From assembly GCA_963674805.2 (NCBI GenBank), contig CAXXNY010000005.1, positions 124,001 through 188,000 of the forward strand: a stretch of 64,000 nucleotides of DNA, read 5' to 3'. Of the stretch, positions 19,549 to 26,960 are shown in pieces (the first letter of the stretch is position 1; each line of letters starts with the position of its first letter). The DNA comes from CALMFG01 sp963674805. GTDB taxonomy: Bacteria > Bacillota > Clostridia > Christensenellales > CALMFG01. The position numbers and the translations under genes were made by a program. The notes beneath the pieces were generated by a model that worked only from the letters and a program-made list of their open reading frames with translations, had not been told where the DNA came from and did no database searches.

Positions 19549-19647
19549 CAGGATAAGCTATATGCTAAGTTAATTTCTCATGTCCTTCATATCGGAAAAA
19601 ACTGTTGATTTTGAGTATTTTATTTGTGATAAATTATAAAAAATATG

Positions 19648-19697
19648 AATAATTATAAAAATAATATGTTGACAAATAATTATAATAACTATATAAT
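19648..19697 (+). promoter_or_regulatory. Consensus sigma-A promoter with direct repeats
   Basis: TTGACA (19669-19674), 17 bases and TATAAT (19692-19697) match the housekeeping consensus exactly. AATAATTATAA occurs at 19648-19658 and again at 19675-19685, the second copy inside the spacer. These repeats are a reasonable operator for autoregulation by the antitoxin encoded downstream. Confidence 0.75.
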
Positions 19698-19730
19698 GTA
19701 AATATAGTAAAAATAGGAAAAGGAGATATA

Positions 19731-20012
19731 GTGAACGTATCAACAAAAGCAATCGTATCAAACTCTGACATGATAAAGAATTATAAGACTTGCAGGGAAA
19801 AAGCAGAAGAACTTGGGAAAATATTTATTTTAAAAAACAACCAGGCTGATGCAGTGTTATTTTCTATTAGCGAGTATGAGCGGTTATCGGACATTATTGA
19901 GTATCTTGAAAGCTTAGAGGAAAAAGAATTCGTTGAGGTAATTGAGTCTTTGCCAAAAAAGGGAGCTAGGGCAAATTACTCAATCAAAAATTTAAAGAAT
20001 GAAATGGACTGA
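19731..20012 (+). CDS. Phd/YefM-family antitoxin-like protein, apparently orphan
   Basis: This 93-residue protein starts at GTG 19731 after AAAAGGAGATATA. The N-terminal half has the Phd/YefM fold pattern: a polar strand, then DMIKNYKTCREKAEEL, then IFILKNNQADAVLFSISEYERL. In antitoxins this part forms the DNA-binding dimer. The C-terminal half is charged and would wrap a partner toxin. No toxin gene follows: the 570 bases after the stop have no open frame of toxin size, nor is there one upstream. It may act on a distant toxin, act as a plain repressor, or be the survivor of a decayed pair. Confidence 0.7.
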   Translation: MNVSTKAIVSNSDMIKNYKTCREKAEELGKIFILKNNQADAVLFSISEYERLSDIIEYLESLEEKEFVEVIESLPKKGARANYSIKNLKNEMD

Positions 20013-20582
20013 GTATTAAAAAAGATTTCCGCACACAGAACTCCGTATCTCCACATCTTAACACTTATATTTAATTATCTGAAGGAAACCTATCCATATT
20101 ATATGCTCGATAAGCATATGTCTAGAAGACTCAAAATATCAAATCTAAAATCTTTATGAGCCTGCTGGTAATAATCAAGAAAAGTAATTGTTTTTAAATA
20201 ATGGCTTGCCCCATTACACATTTCTTTGTAGCCGCTGTGGACTAGGGCACTATTCTCGGTATAGTATGTTGTGATTTTGAATTATCGTTTAAACAATTTG
20301 GATGAACTATCAAAAGGTTTATTGAAGTAATTCAATCCAAAAAAATGGCGATATTATCAGTTATAAATAAATAGCATAATAGCTATGTTATATACAAAAA
20401 AGGCTAAGATCAGCAGAAAAACTTAATTAAGTAGAGATAGATATAGGAAATCGCCGTTGCATGTAGTGAGTATTCAATCTGAGTTACGCGAAAAAAGCAG
20501 GAGTGTTTTAGTAGCTAGGCGCGCTTGCATGTATATCCGCGGAAACCATAAAGTAGCAAAAAAAATTGAAAGAAGGCATATT
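20013..20582 (+). other. AT-rich gap without an intact gene
   Basis: No open frame of useful length with a ribosome binding site was found on either strand. The place where a toxin partner would be expected holds only short frames broken by stops. It may be the remains of a toxin gene, but I could not recognise one. The last part carries GAAAGAAGG for the next small gene. Confidence 0.45.
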
Positions 20583-20786
20583 ATGAAAAACTTTAAAGAC
20601 AGAAGCCGTGAATTCTCCGGAAGAATGACGGAAAAAGCGAATCGGATACAAAAAAAAGCAGAAAACAAGATGAATGATATAAAGACGAAGGTTGATGACG
20701 TCAAAGATCAGACAGAAGAAAAGGCGGATCGATTCAAGGCGAAAGTCGAGCAGAAAGCAAAAAAAGTCAAGGAAAAGATTGGCTGA
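20583..20786 (+). CDS. Small highly charged helical protein
   Basis: This 67-residue protein consists almost entirely of Lys, Glu, Asp and Arg with regularly spaced Ala and Val. The pattern (KADDVKDQTEEKADRFKAK-like heptads) suggests an amphipathic or coiled-coil helix, as in LEA-like or YtxH-tail stress proteins. A longer frame from 20457 exists, but GAAAGAAGG before ATG 20583 supports the short form. It starts a cluster of small proteins at 20.58-21.8 kb, and the next gene ends in a similar charged tail. Exact family not identified. Confidence 0.6.
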   Translation: MKNFKDRSREFSGRMTEKANRIQKKAENKMNDIKTKVDDVKDQTEEKADRFKAKVEQKAKKVKEKIG

Positions 20787-20821
20787 ATTATTCGATCGTT
20801 TGGGAAAGGAGTAAAGCTATT

Positions 20822-21184
20822 ATGTCAAAAATGATGAATGTACTTATGGGATTGGCATTTATCGCATTGGGTGTTTTAGGCATTACAGGTTTGATACCCA
20901 TGTTTACAATCAATCAGATCTATGTAAGCATAGGAGAAATCTTGTTTGGTACGCTTGGCTTGCTGGTCGGAATATACGCTAAGCAAAATCCAGGGACCAA
21001 CCAACAGAGCCGGGATAATGCCCGACAGAAGAAAGATATTGCGGTGCAAAGAAAAGAAATCGCTGAACAAAGAAAAGATAGTTATGATCAAAAGAAAAAA
21101 GAAAATGATCAGCTGAAAAAAGACAATGTTGAGCAGCTGAAAGAAAAGAACAAACAGCAGAGAAAAGCAAACAAAGCACTGTAA
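20822..21184 (+). CDS. Two-helix membrane protein with long charged coiled-coil tail
   Basis: This 120-residue protein has two hydrophobic helices (about residues 6-24 and 33-52) joined by a short loop. A 65-residue tail follows with repeating Q-R/K-K-D/E units (RKEIAEQRKDSYDQKKKEN), a likely coiled coil. GGAAAGGAG precedes the ATG. It lies 35 bases after the charged small protein, so the two are probably one operon. The two-helix part resembles the 58-residue protein at 21345, suggesting duplication. Function unknown; a membrane-stress or envelope role is only a guess. Confidence 0.65.
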   Translation: MSKMMNVLMGLAFIALGVLGITGLIPMFTINQIYVSIGEILFGTLGLLVGIYAKQNPGTNQQSRDNARQKKDIAVQRKEIAEQRKDSYDQKKKENDQLKKDNVEQLKEKNKQQRKANKAL

Positions 21185-21209
21185 TCAAGTAACACGAAGA
21201 AAGTAATGC

Positions 21210-21277
21210 CGTACGGGAAGTGCAGTTAAAATTAAAGAATTAATTGGTTGTTTAACTGCATTTACTACGTACGGGAA
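21210..21277 (+). repeat. Inverted repeat framed by direct repeats CGTACGGGAA
   Basis: CGTACGGGAA occurs at 21210-21219 and 21268-21277. Between them TGCAGTTAAA (21221-21230) pairs perfectly with TTTAACTGCA (21251-21260). The arrangement lies between two related small membrane-protein genes and about 70 bases before the second. It could be a regulatory site or the trace of an insertion. Confidence 0.55.
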
Positions 21278-21344
21278 CATAAGATGAAGTTGAATACATT
21301 AACAAATAAAATGAAACAGACAAATTTATTGGAGGTGTAAAGAG

Positions 21345-21521
21345 TTGAAAAATACTAAGAACGTTATGTTGTTAATTTTTAGCATAATTTTTCTTTTCAT
21401 CGGCATTTTGGGAATTGGAAATGTGAAGTTTTTCGATTCCAATGTTGGATTGGAAATTGTTGAGACAGTACTGGGCATCGGTGGATTGCTTTATGTGCTG
21501 AGACGTCCAAAAGAAAGCTAG
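21345..21521 (+). CDS. Small two-helix membrane protein
   Basis: This 58-residue protein starts at TTG 21345 with a strong GGAGGTG 7-8 bases upstream. It has two membrane helices (about residues 7-25 and 36-53) separated by a short polar loop (NVKFFDSNVG), and a basic end RRPKES. The pattern matches the membrane part of the 120-residue protein upstream, in particular the paired elements IGILGIGNV/GVLGITGLI and GIGGLLYVL/GTLGLLVGI. The two are therefore probably paralogs, this one without the charged tail. Too short for many gene finders. Function unknown. Confidence 0.6.
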   Translation: MKNTKNVMLLIFSIIFLFIGILGIGNVKFFDSNVGLEIVETVLGIGGLLYVLRRPKES

Positions 21522-21638
21522 TTTTGCGTTTCTTAAGGACATTGAGTATGTTGAACAGAGTATTATGGTAGGACAATTGTTAACGATTGAATTGATTAAT
21601 TCCTTGACGCAGTAAATGCCTAGAGGGGGTAACGAGAT

Positions 21639-21786
21639 ATGTTTTGGATTATATCAGTAGTTTTTATCTTGCTGTGGCTTTTTGCAATGATTACCTCTAC
21701 CTATGTTTGGGGGCTATATTAGTATTCTTTAGGTAGTTACTGTTATCGTAAAACTGATAAGGATTATTAGGGGAAAAAAAGTTGTT
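21639..21786 (+). pseudogene. lmo0937-family (DUF5670-like) small membrane protein, decayed
   Basis: ATG 21639, after AGAGGGGG, starts MFWIISVVFILLWLFAMITS and reads into TYVWGLY, then a stop at about 21720. Shifting frame at the GGGGG run near 21709-21713 restores GYISIL, a TAG at 21730, then VVTVIVKLIRIIRGKK. The restored text looks like the two-helix lmo0937-type proteins (short, ending in basic residues) common near stress loci of Bacillota. Two lesions, a frameshift and a nonsense codon, indicate a pseudogene. Confidence 0.5.
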
Positions 21787-22048
21787 ATGTGTTATGCATC
21801 GCTAGGGTGCGCTACTGGGCATAGACATTTTGGGGATGGCTGACGAAAAAAGCAACTATCTAACCAGATAAATTCGAAAATAGGGTTTGCTTTGGATGAG
21901 GAGTTAGACGAGGTATCCAACCAACGGAACACATAGAATTGCGATGAACAATAACGTGAGAAGGGGAACTTAGCCGAAAGTGTTGACAGCGGCAATTTTA
22001 ATTTGCGGTTATATTACACAAAATCAACAACTAATGGAGGAAAATATA

Positions 22049-23194
22049 ATGCTATATAAAATAGTCGAGGATTTCCCTAATGATATTCTTTATGACGAAC
22101 ACACACCTTGTATATCTCTGTATCAGCCCACGCATAGATGTTCGCCGGAAAATAAACAAGACAGAATCGTGTATAAGAATTTACTTCGTGATATTGAGCA
22201 TTCATTAGCACAGAAATATCAAAAGAAAACCATTGACTCTATTATGAAACCATTTTATCAGCTTAAGGATGATAAAGATTTCTGGTATAAAACATCTGAT
22301 TCTTTGGCCGTGCTTGCAAGCGAAACTAACTGTGTTGTGTATAAGCTTCCAATAAAAATTAAAGAGATGACGGTGGTATCAGATAGTTTTCATATTAAGC
22401 CCTTGATCAGGTATTTTCAATCAATGGAAAAATATCAGCTGTTGGGTTTAAGCCGTAATGAATTTACGCTTTTTCAAGGTAGCAGAAATGGCTATCAGAA
22501 GATGGAATTAAATCCTGAGGTGCCTCGAACCATGATCGAGGTTTTGGGTGAAGAGATGACGGAAGCTTATGAAGCCCGAGGAAACGGAGACGCGGGAGGC
22601 GTTGGAATATTTTACGGTCTAGGAGAGAAAAAAGCCGAGATTGATAAGGATACTGAGCGATTTTTCAGATATGTAGATCAATATATATTTGAAAACTACT
22701 CCAAGCCGTCTAAATTACCGCTCATTCTGGTTGCGCTAAAAGAGTATCACGCCCTGTTTAGAAAAATAAGTCACAATCGATATTTGCTCGATGAAGGAAT
22801 TGATTTGTCTTTTGAATCAATCGAGACAGAACATTTAAAAGAAAAAGCACTGGAAATTATTAAGCCGATTTATACGAAAAAAATAAAAAAGCTGTTAGAT
22901 GCATATGAAAATGCAAAGGCTAATATGTTGGGCGCTGATGATATTGCTCAGATAGCAAAGGCATCTTTTGACAGCAGAGTAAAAGTTGTTATTATAGAGG
23001 CTGACCGTATGATTCCCGGCAGAATTGATGTTAATACAGGGCAAATACTATCAGGCGATTTAGCAGATCCAGAGGTTGATGATGTCTTAGATGACATTGC
23101 CGAATTAGTTTTAAAGAACAGAGGTGAGACCGTGATTTTTCCAAATAGTATGATGCCCAGTGCATCGGGGATTGCTGCCATTTATAGATATTAA
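22049..23194 (+). CDS. baeRF-family protein (bacterial archaeo-eukaryotic release factor-like)
   Basis: This 381-residue protein resembles the baeRF3/baeRF7-type families: a variable N-terminal domain, a central eRF1 domain-2-like part, and an L7Ae-like C-terminal domain. The last ends in the family signature (P-x-x-SGIAAIYRY here). Family members are predicted to act on stalled ribosomes or peptidyl-tRNA, but few have been tested. Near residues 180-189 it has GNGDAGGVGI in place of a clear GGQ, so hydrolase activity is uncertain. GGAGG sits 8 bases before ATG 22049, so I prefer it to the longer frame from 21980. It stands between the small-membrane-protein cluster and a c-di-GMP signalling gene. 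Confidence 0.7.
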   Translation: MLYKIVEDFPNDILYDEHTPCISLYQPTHRCSPENKQDRIVYKNLLRDIEHSLAQKYQKKTIDSIMKPFYQLKDDKDFWYKTSDSLAVLASETNCVVYKLPIKIKEMTVVSDSFHIKPLIRYFQSMEKYQLLGLSRNEFTLFQGSRNGYQKMELNPEVPRTMIEVLGEEMTEAYEARGNGDAGGVGIFYGLGEKKAEIDKDTERFFRYVDQYIFENYSKPSKLPLILVALKEYHALFRKISHNRYLLDEGIDLSFESIETEHLKEKALEIIKPIYTKKIKKLLDAYENAKANMLGADDIAQIAKASFDSRVKVVIIEADRMIPGRIDVNTGQILSGDLADPEVDDVLDDIAELVLKNRGETVIFPNSMMPSASGIAAIYRY

Positions 23195-23455
23195 TAGTTC
23201 TATGTTGCCTGTTAGACATAAGACAACTGTTCAAATAAAATCGTTATCTATCTGACAAACTAAATGCGACTAAAGGAAAGAGAATATGAAACTGATTAGA
23301 AGCTCAAAGAACGACACCTGATATACATAACGATATTCAACATCAGCAAGCAAAAAGGCATATTCTGAATCGAGTTGCAGACCTGTGGCGAGTATTTACC
23401 TTGATTTCTTACATAAAACAGTTGCCAGTTTCTTATAAGAGAGGTTCATATCGGA

Positions 23456-25351
23456 ATGAGAAGGTTTAAAATTGTGCTTGTAGATGGGAATAGAGAGAAT
23501 GTCGTTAGTTTCCGCGCGGCGGTTGAGAAGGCATTACCTGAGTCGGAAGTTTTTTCGGTACCAGATGGCGTAAACAATATAGACATTATTAAAAAAATTT
23601 CTCCGGATGTCATTCTGATTGATAGTGGACAGTCTTCAAGCAATACGTTAGTCATTAGTCAGATCGTAAAAGAAGATAGAGATTTACAAGCAATACCGAT
23701 TTTATTAATTACTGACTTAGACGCTGACCGCCAGCTGCGCTTAAAAGCAATTGATGCAGGGGTAGAGTCTTTTATATTTAAACCACTAGATGAATCAGTA
23801 TTGATTACCCAGTTAAAGACGATGCTGAAAGTTCGGGAACGGAATATGCTGATTTTGGAGAACAAATCAAAACTTGAAGCACTTGTTAAATCGCGTACTC
23901 GAAAATTAAGGCAAGAAATAAATGAACATATAAAAAGCGAAGAGAGCTTGAAGGAAAGCGAAGAGAAATTTAGAGTATATATCGAAAAAGCACCAATCGG
24001 AGTTTTCATATCGGATGGTACGGGTCGGTATGTTGATGTGAATGACATGTCTTGCCATATGACGGGGTATACGAGAGAAGAACTTCTACAGCTATCAATA
24101 GATGATTTGCTTTTCGCGGAGTATGTTGATTCAGGGTCTAATGATTTTAGCGCACTAAAATCCGAAGGATTTCTTGATACAGAATATAACATACGAAGGA
24201 AGGATGGGCAGAGTAATTGGATACGGATGATTGGGGTAAAAATTAATGATAATTGCATTATGGCCTTTTACACTGATATAGCGTTAGCTAAAGAAAGAGA
24301 GCAAAAAATTACGTATTTAAGTTATCACGATGCACTGACCGGGGCTTTTAACCGTGCTTTTTTTGAAGAAGAGGTAAGACGGCAAGATACGAAACAACAG
24401 CTTCCATTTTCTCTGATAATGTGCGATTTTAACGGATTGAAATTGATTAACGATACATTAGGGCATCAAGCCGGAGATGAAGTTCTTATTGAAACAGTAG
24501 CAATACTTAAAAGATTTGCGCGTAATAACGATATCGTATCTCGTGTGGGCGGAGACGAATTTACTATACTATTACCTAAAACAACGAATAGAGAAACTGA
24601 ATTAATTGGTAATCGAATCTTAAAAGCGTTTCTGGAACACAAAACGAGCATTGCCAAACAAACATTGACCATGAGTATATCCTTAGGGCACGCAACGAAA
24701 ACGAAAGAAACTGAATCATTCTCTTGCATAACTAAATTAGCTGAAGATAACATGTACCGCCACAAGCTGTTAGAGCGAAGTAGTTATCATAGTTCATTTC
24801 TAGAATCATTAAAAAAATCTTTATTTGAGAGAAGTAATGAGACCGTTGAGCATGCTAACAGACTCGTTGCGTTATCAAGAAAAATTTCCAGTGTGATGAA
24901 TTTGGAGGTCGAGCAATCTGAAAAACTCGAGCTCCTTGCTACATTACATGATATTGGTAAGATAAGCATCGACAATAGTATTCTGACAAAAACGGGCGAG
25001 CTTAATGATGAAGAGTGGTTAGAGATGAAGAAGCACCCAAGCATCGGTTATAGGATTGCGATGGCAGCATCAGATTTAAAATTGATTGCAGGAGAAATAT
25101 TAGGGCACCATGAAAGATGGGATGGGAATGGGTACCCACAAGGAATAAGCGGAGAGAATATTCCGCTACTATCTCGAATTCTCTCTATTCTTGATGCGTA
25201 TGATGCGATGACAAACGATCGGCCATATCGGAAAGCGCTGGTAAAGGAATGTGCGCTATCAACAATAGAGCAAAATGCGGGAACACAGTTTGACCCCAGC
25301 ATTGTAAAGATTTTTTTAAATATGATGGCAAACCCTGATAAAGTAGTATGA
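23456..25351 (+). CDS. Response regulator with PAS, GGDEF and HD-GYP domains
   Basis: This 631-residue signalling protein has a REC domain at about 1-120: phosphoacceptor D56, T86, K109, and D10 followed by G11 where a second acid is usual. A coiled coil spans about 125-160 and a PAS domain about 170-280. A GGDEF cyclase domain at about 285-440 keeps an intact GGDEF and an upstream RNND inhibitory site. An HD-GYP phosphodiesterase spans about 455-625, with HDIGK and HHERWDGNGYP. Both halves look catalytically complete, so it could make and degrade cyclic di-GMP, switched by phosphorylation and by the PAS ligand. No histidine kinase is adjacent. The start is ATG 23456 after AAGAGAGGTT. Confidence 0.92.
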   Translation: MRRFKIVLVDGNRENVVSFRAAVEKALPESEVFSVPDGVNNIDIIKKISPDVILIDSGQSSSNTLVISQIVKEDRDLQAIPILLITDLDADRQLRLKAIDAGVESFIFKPLDESVLITQLKTMLKVRERNMLILENKSKLEALVKSRTRKLRQEINEHIKSEESLKESEEKFRVYIEKAPIGVFISDGTGRYVDVNDMSCHMTGYTREELLQLSIDDLLFAEYVDSGSNDFSALKSEGFLDTEYNIRRKDGQSNWIRMIGVKINDNCIMAFYTDIALAKEREQKITYLSYHDALTGAFNRAFFEEEVRRQDTKQQLPFSLIMCDFNGLKLINDTLGHQAGDEVLIETVAILKRFARNNDIVSRVGGDEFTILLPKTTNRETELIGNRILKAFLEHKTSIAKQTLTMSISLGHATKTKETESFSCITKLAEDNMYRHKLLERSSYHSSFLESLKKSLFERSNETVEHANRLVALSRKISSVMNLEVEQSEKLELLATLHDIGKISIDNSILTKTGELNDEEWLEMKKHPSIGYRIAMAASDLKLIAGEILGHHERWDGNGYPQGISGENIPLLSRILSILDAYDAMTNDRPYRKALVKECALSTIEQNAGTQFDPSIVKIFLNMMANPDKVV

Positions 25352-25685
25352 GCTCATATATCAAGATAAGCAGCTGGATTAATTAGGAGAATAAGTAAAA
25401 TATGATATAAATGGAAAGCGTTAAAATATTATATATAGTATTTTATCGCTTCTAACACAACACTCCAACTTTCGGGTAAAACTTAAAGTTTTAAACGAAA
25501 GGAATGATGAAAAAAGTATAGTGTGACTAAACAATAAACTTTTTCAGGACAGAGGCTGATTGAATGGTTATATGGGCGGTAATATGATATGCTTTACGAA
25601 GACAAATAATTAGCACATCTAACTATTATTTTAAATCAGTTTTTTATTAGTAACCGAAAATAACATTAATAAGGGAATAATACAA
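25352..25685 (+). other. Intergenic region with a 13-base inverted repeat
   Basis: No gene is visible. AAGCGTTAAAATA (25416-25428) and TATTTTATCGCTT (25439-25451) pair with one mismatch around 10 bases. No T-run follows, so this is a possible terminator or operator only. The rest is AT-rich, and TTAATAAGGGAATA provides the binding site for the next gene. Confidence 0.45.
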
Positions 25686-26768
25686 ATGAAGAAAATAAAT
25701 ATGGGCAGCTTAAAGATTGGCAAACTTAAAGCAAAACTCCCAATCGTACAAGGTGGTATGGGTATCGGAATATCCTTATCTGGTCTTGCATCAGCAGTTG
25801 CAAATGAAGGCGGTATTGGCGTTATCGCTGCAGCCGGTGTGGGGATATCCGAACCGGATTACCAAAGCAACTTTAAGGAGGCGAACATTCGTGCACTTAA
25901 AGAACAAATTAAGAAGGCCAGAGTATTAACCACGGGAATAATTGGTGTTAACATAATGGTGGCGTTGTCTAATTTCTCTGATATGGTCAAAGCGGCTATA
26001 GAAGAAAAAATCGATATCATTTTTTCGGGAGCAGGATTGCCAGTTGATTTGCCCAAATATTTAAACGAGACCACGAAAACAAAATTAGTGCCGATTGTGT
26101 CGTCTGGGAAAGCTGCAAAAATAATCTCTCAATTATGGATAAACCGATATAATTATGCGCCGGATGCCATTGTGGTTGAAGGACCAAAAGCAGGAGGCCA
26201 CTTAGGGTTTAAGGCGGAGAACTTGGATAAACCCAAATATTCGCTGGGTAATTTAGTAAAAGACGTGATTGCACAAATAAGGCCAGTTGAAGAGGCTGCG
26301 GGAAAGAAAATCCCCGTGATTGCAGCCGGGGGCATATATACGGGTAAAGATATAAAAAACATAATGAAGCAGGGAGCTTCAGGTGTTCAAATGGCAACCC
26401 GCTTTGTAACCACAAGTGAATGTGATGCATCACCTGTGTTTAAGGAGTGCTATATTAATGCGAGAAAAAAGGATATTGAAATCATTAATAGCCCGGTAGG
26501 GATGCCTGGTCGGGCGATTACAAATGATTTCATTAGAAGTGTTCGCTATGGGGAAAGAACACCGTTTGCTTGCCCATATCACTGCATTACCACTTGTGAC
26601 TATAAAAACAGCCCCTATTGTATAGCGCTTGCATTATCTAATGCGCAAAAAGGAAAGATGCAAAAGGGATTTGCGTTTGCCGGTATCAATGCGTACAAAG
26701 CAAAAGCGATTATATCTGTAAAGGCGTTGTTTGCAGAGTTAAAACGTGAATTTGCAATTGCAAAGTAG
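25686..26768 (+). CDS. NAD(P)H-dependent flavin oxidoreductase / nitronate monooxygenase-like
   Basis: This 360-residue TIM-barrel flavoprotein is of the NMO / FabK-like group. Family features include PIVQGGMGIGISL near the start, VEGPKAGGHLGF in the middle, IPVIAAGGIYTGKD, and GASGVQMATRFVTTSECDAS for FMN phosphate binding. Members oxidise nitronates or reduce enoyl-ACP. Nothing here picks the substrate, and no fatty-acid genes are adjacent. A cysteine-rich stretch at about residues 298-318 (YHCITTCDYKNSPYC) is notable and typical of one anaerobe-enriched subgroup. Single gene, followed by an insertion sequence. Confidence 0.85.
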   Translation: MKKINMGSLKIGKLKAKLPIVQGGMGIGISLSGLASAVANEGGIGVIAAAGVGISEPDYQSNFKEANIRALKEQIKKARVLTTGIIGVNIMVALSNFSDMVKAAIEEKIDIIFSGAGLPVDLPKYLNETTKTKLVPIVSSGKAAKIISQLWINRYNYAPDAIVVEGPKAGGHLGFKAENLDKPKYSLGNLVKDVIAQIRPVEEAAGKKIPVIAAGGIYTGKDIKNIMKQGASGVQMATRFVTTSECDASPVFKECYINARKKDIEIINSPVGMPGRAITNDFIRSVRYGERTPFACPYHCITTCDYKNSPYCIALALSNAQKGKMQKGFAFAGINAYKAKAIISVKALFAELKREFAIAK

Positions 26769-26927
26769 TCGCATTTAGGATTAGTAAAAGATGATATCTA
26801 GAAGCCCACGCTATGAAAGGAGCTGGCACCGAAGAAATATGGATCTGTCAACGGCTTGTGAAGTGAAAAAAAGTGCAGATAAATAGTGCAATATTAGGCA
26901 GATCGATAATGCTGAATCTGATATAGT

Positions 26928-26954
26928 AAACCTCTATAAAATTTATGGAGGTTT
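26928..26954 (+). promoter_or_regulatory. Hairpin sequestering the transposase ribosome binding site (IS copy 2)
   Basis: AAACCTC (26928-26934) pairs with GAGGTTT (26948-26954), covering GGAGG of the transposase. The loop differs from copy 1 but both arms are identical. Confidence 0.6.
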
Positions 26955-26960
26955 TTTAAT

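Noticed and set aside
23283..23470. Possible remnant gene before the c-di-GMP protein
   Set aside because: A start with a fair binding site (23286) gives only 11 codons, and the following open frame has no start and no recognisable similarity.
25416..25451. Catabolite-response-like site in GGAAAGCGTT
   Set aside because: The spacing does not fit the cre consensus, and the inverted repeat is longer than a cre site.
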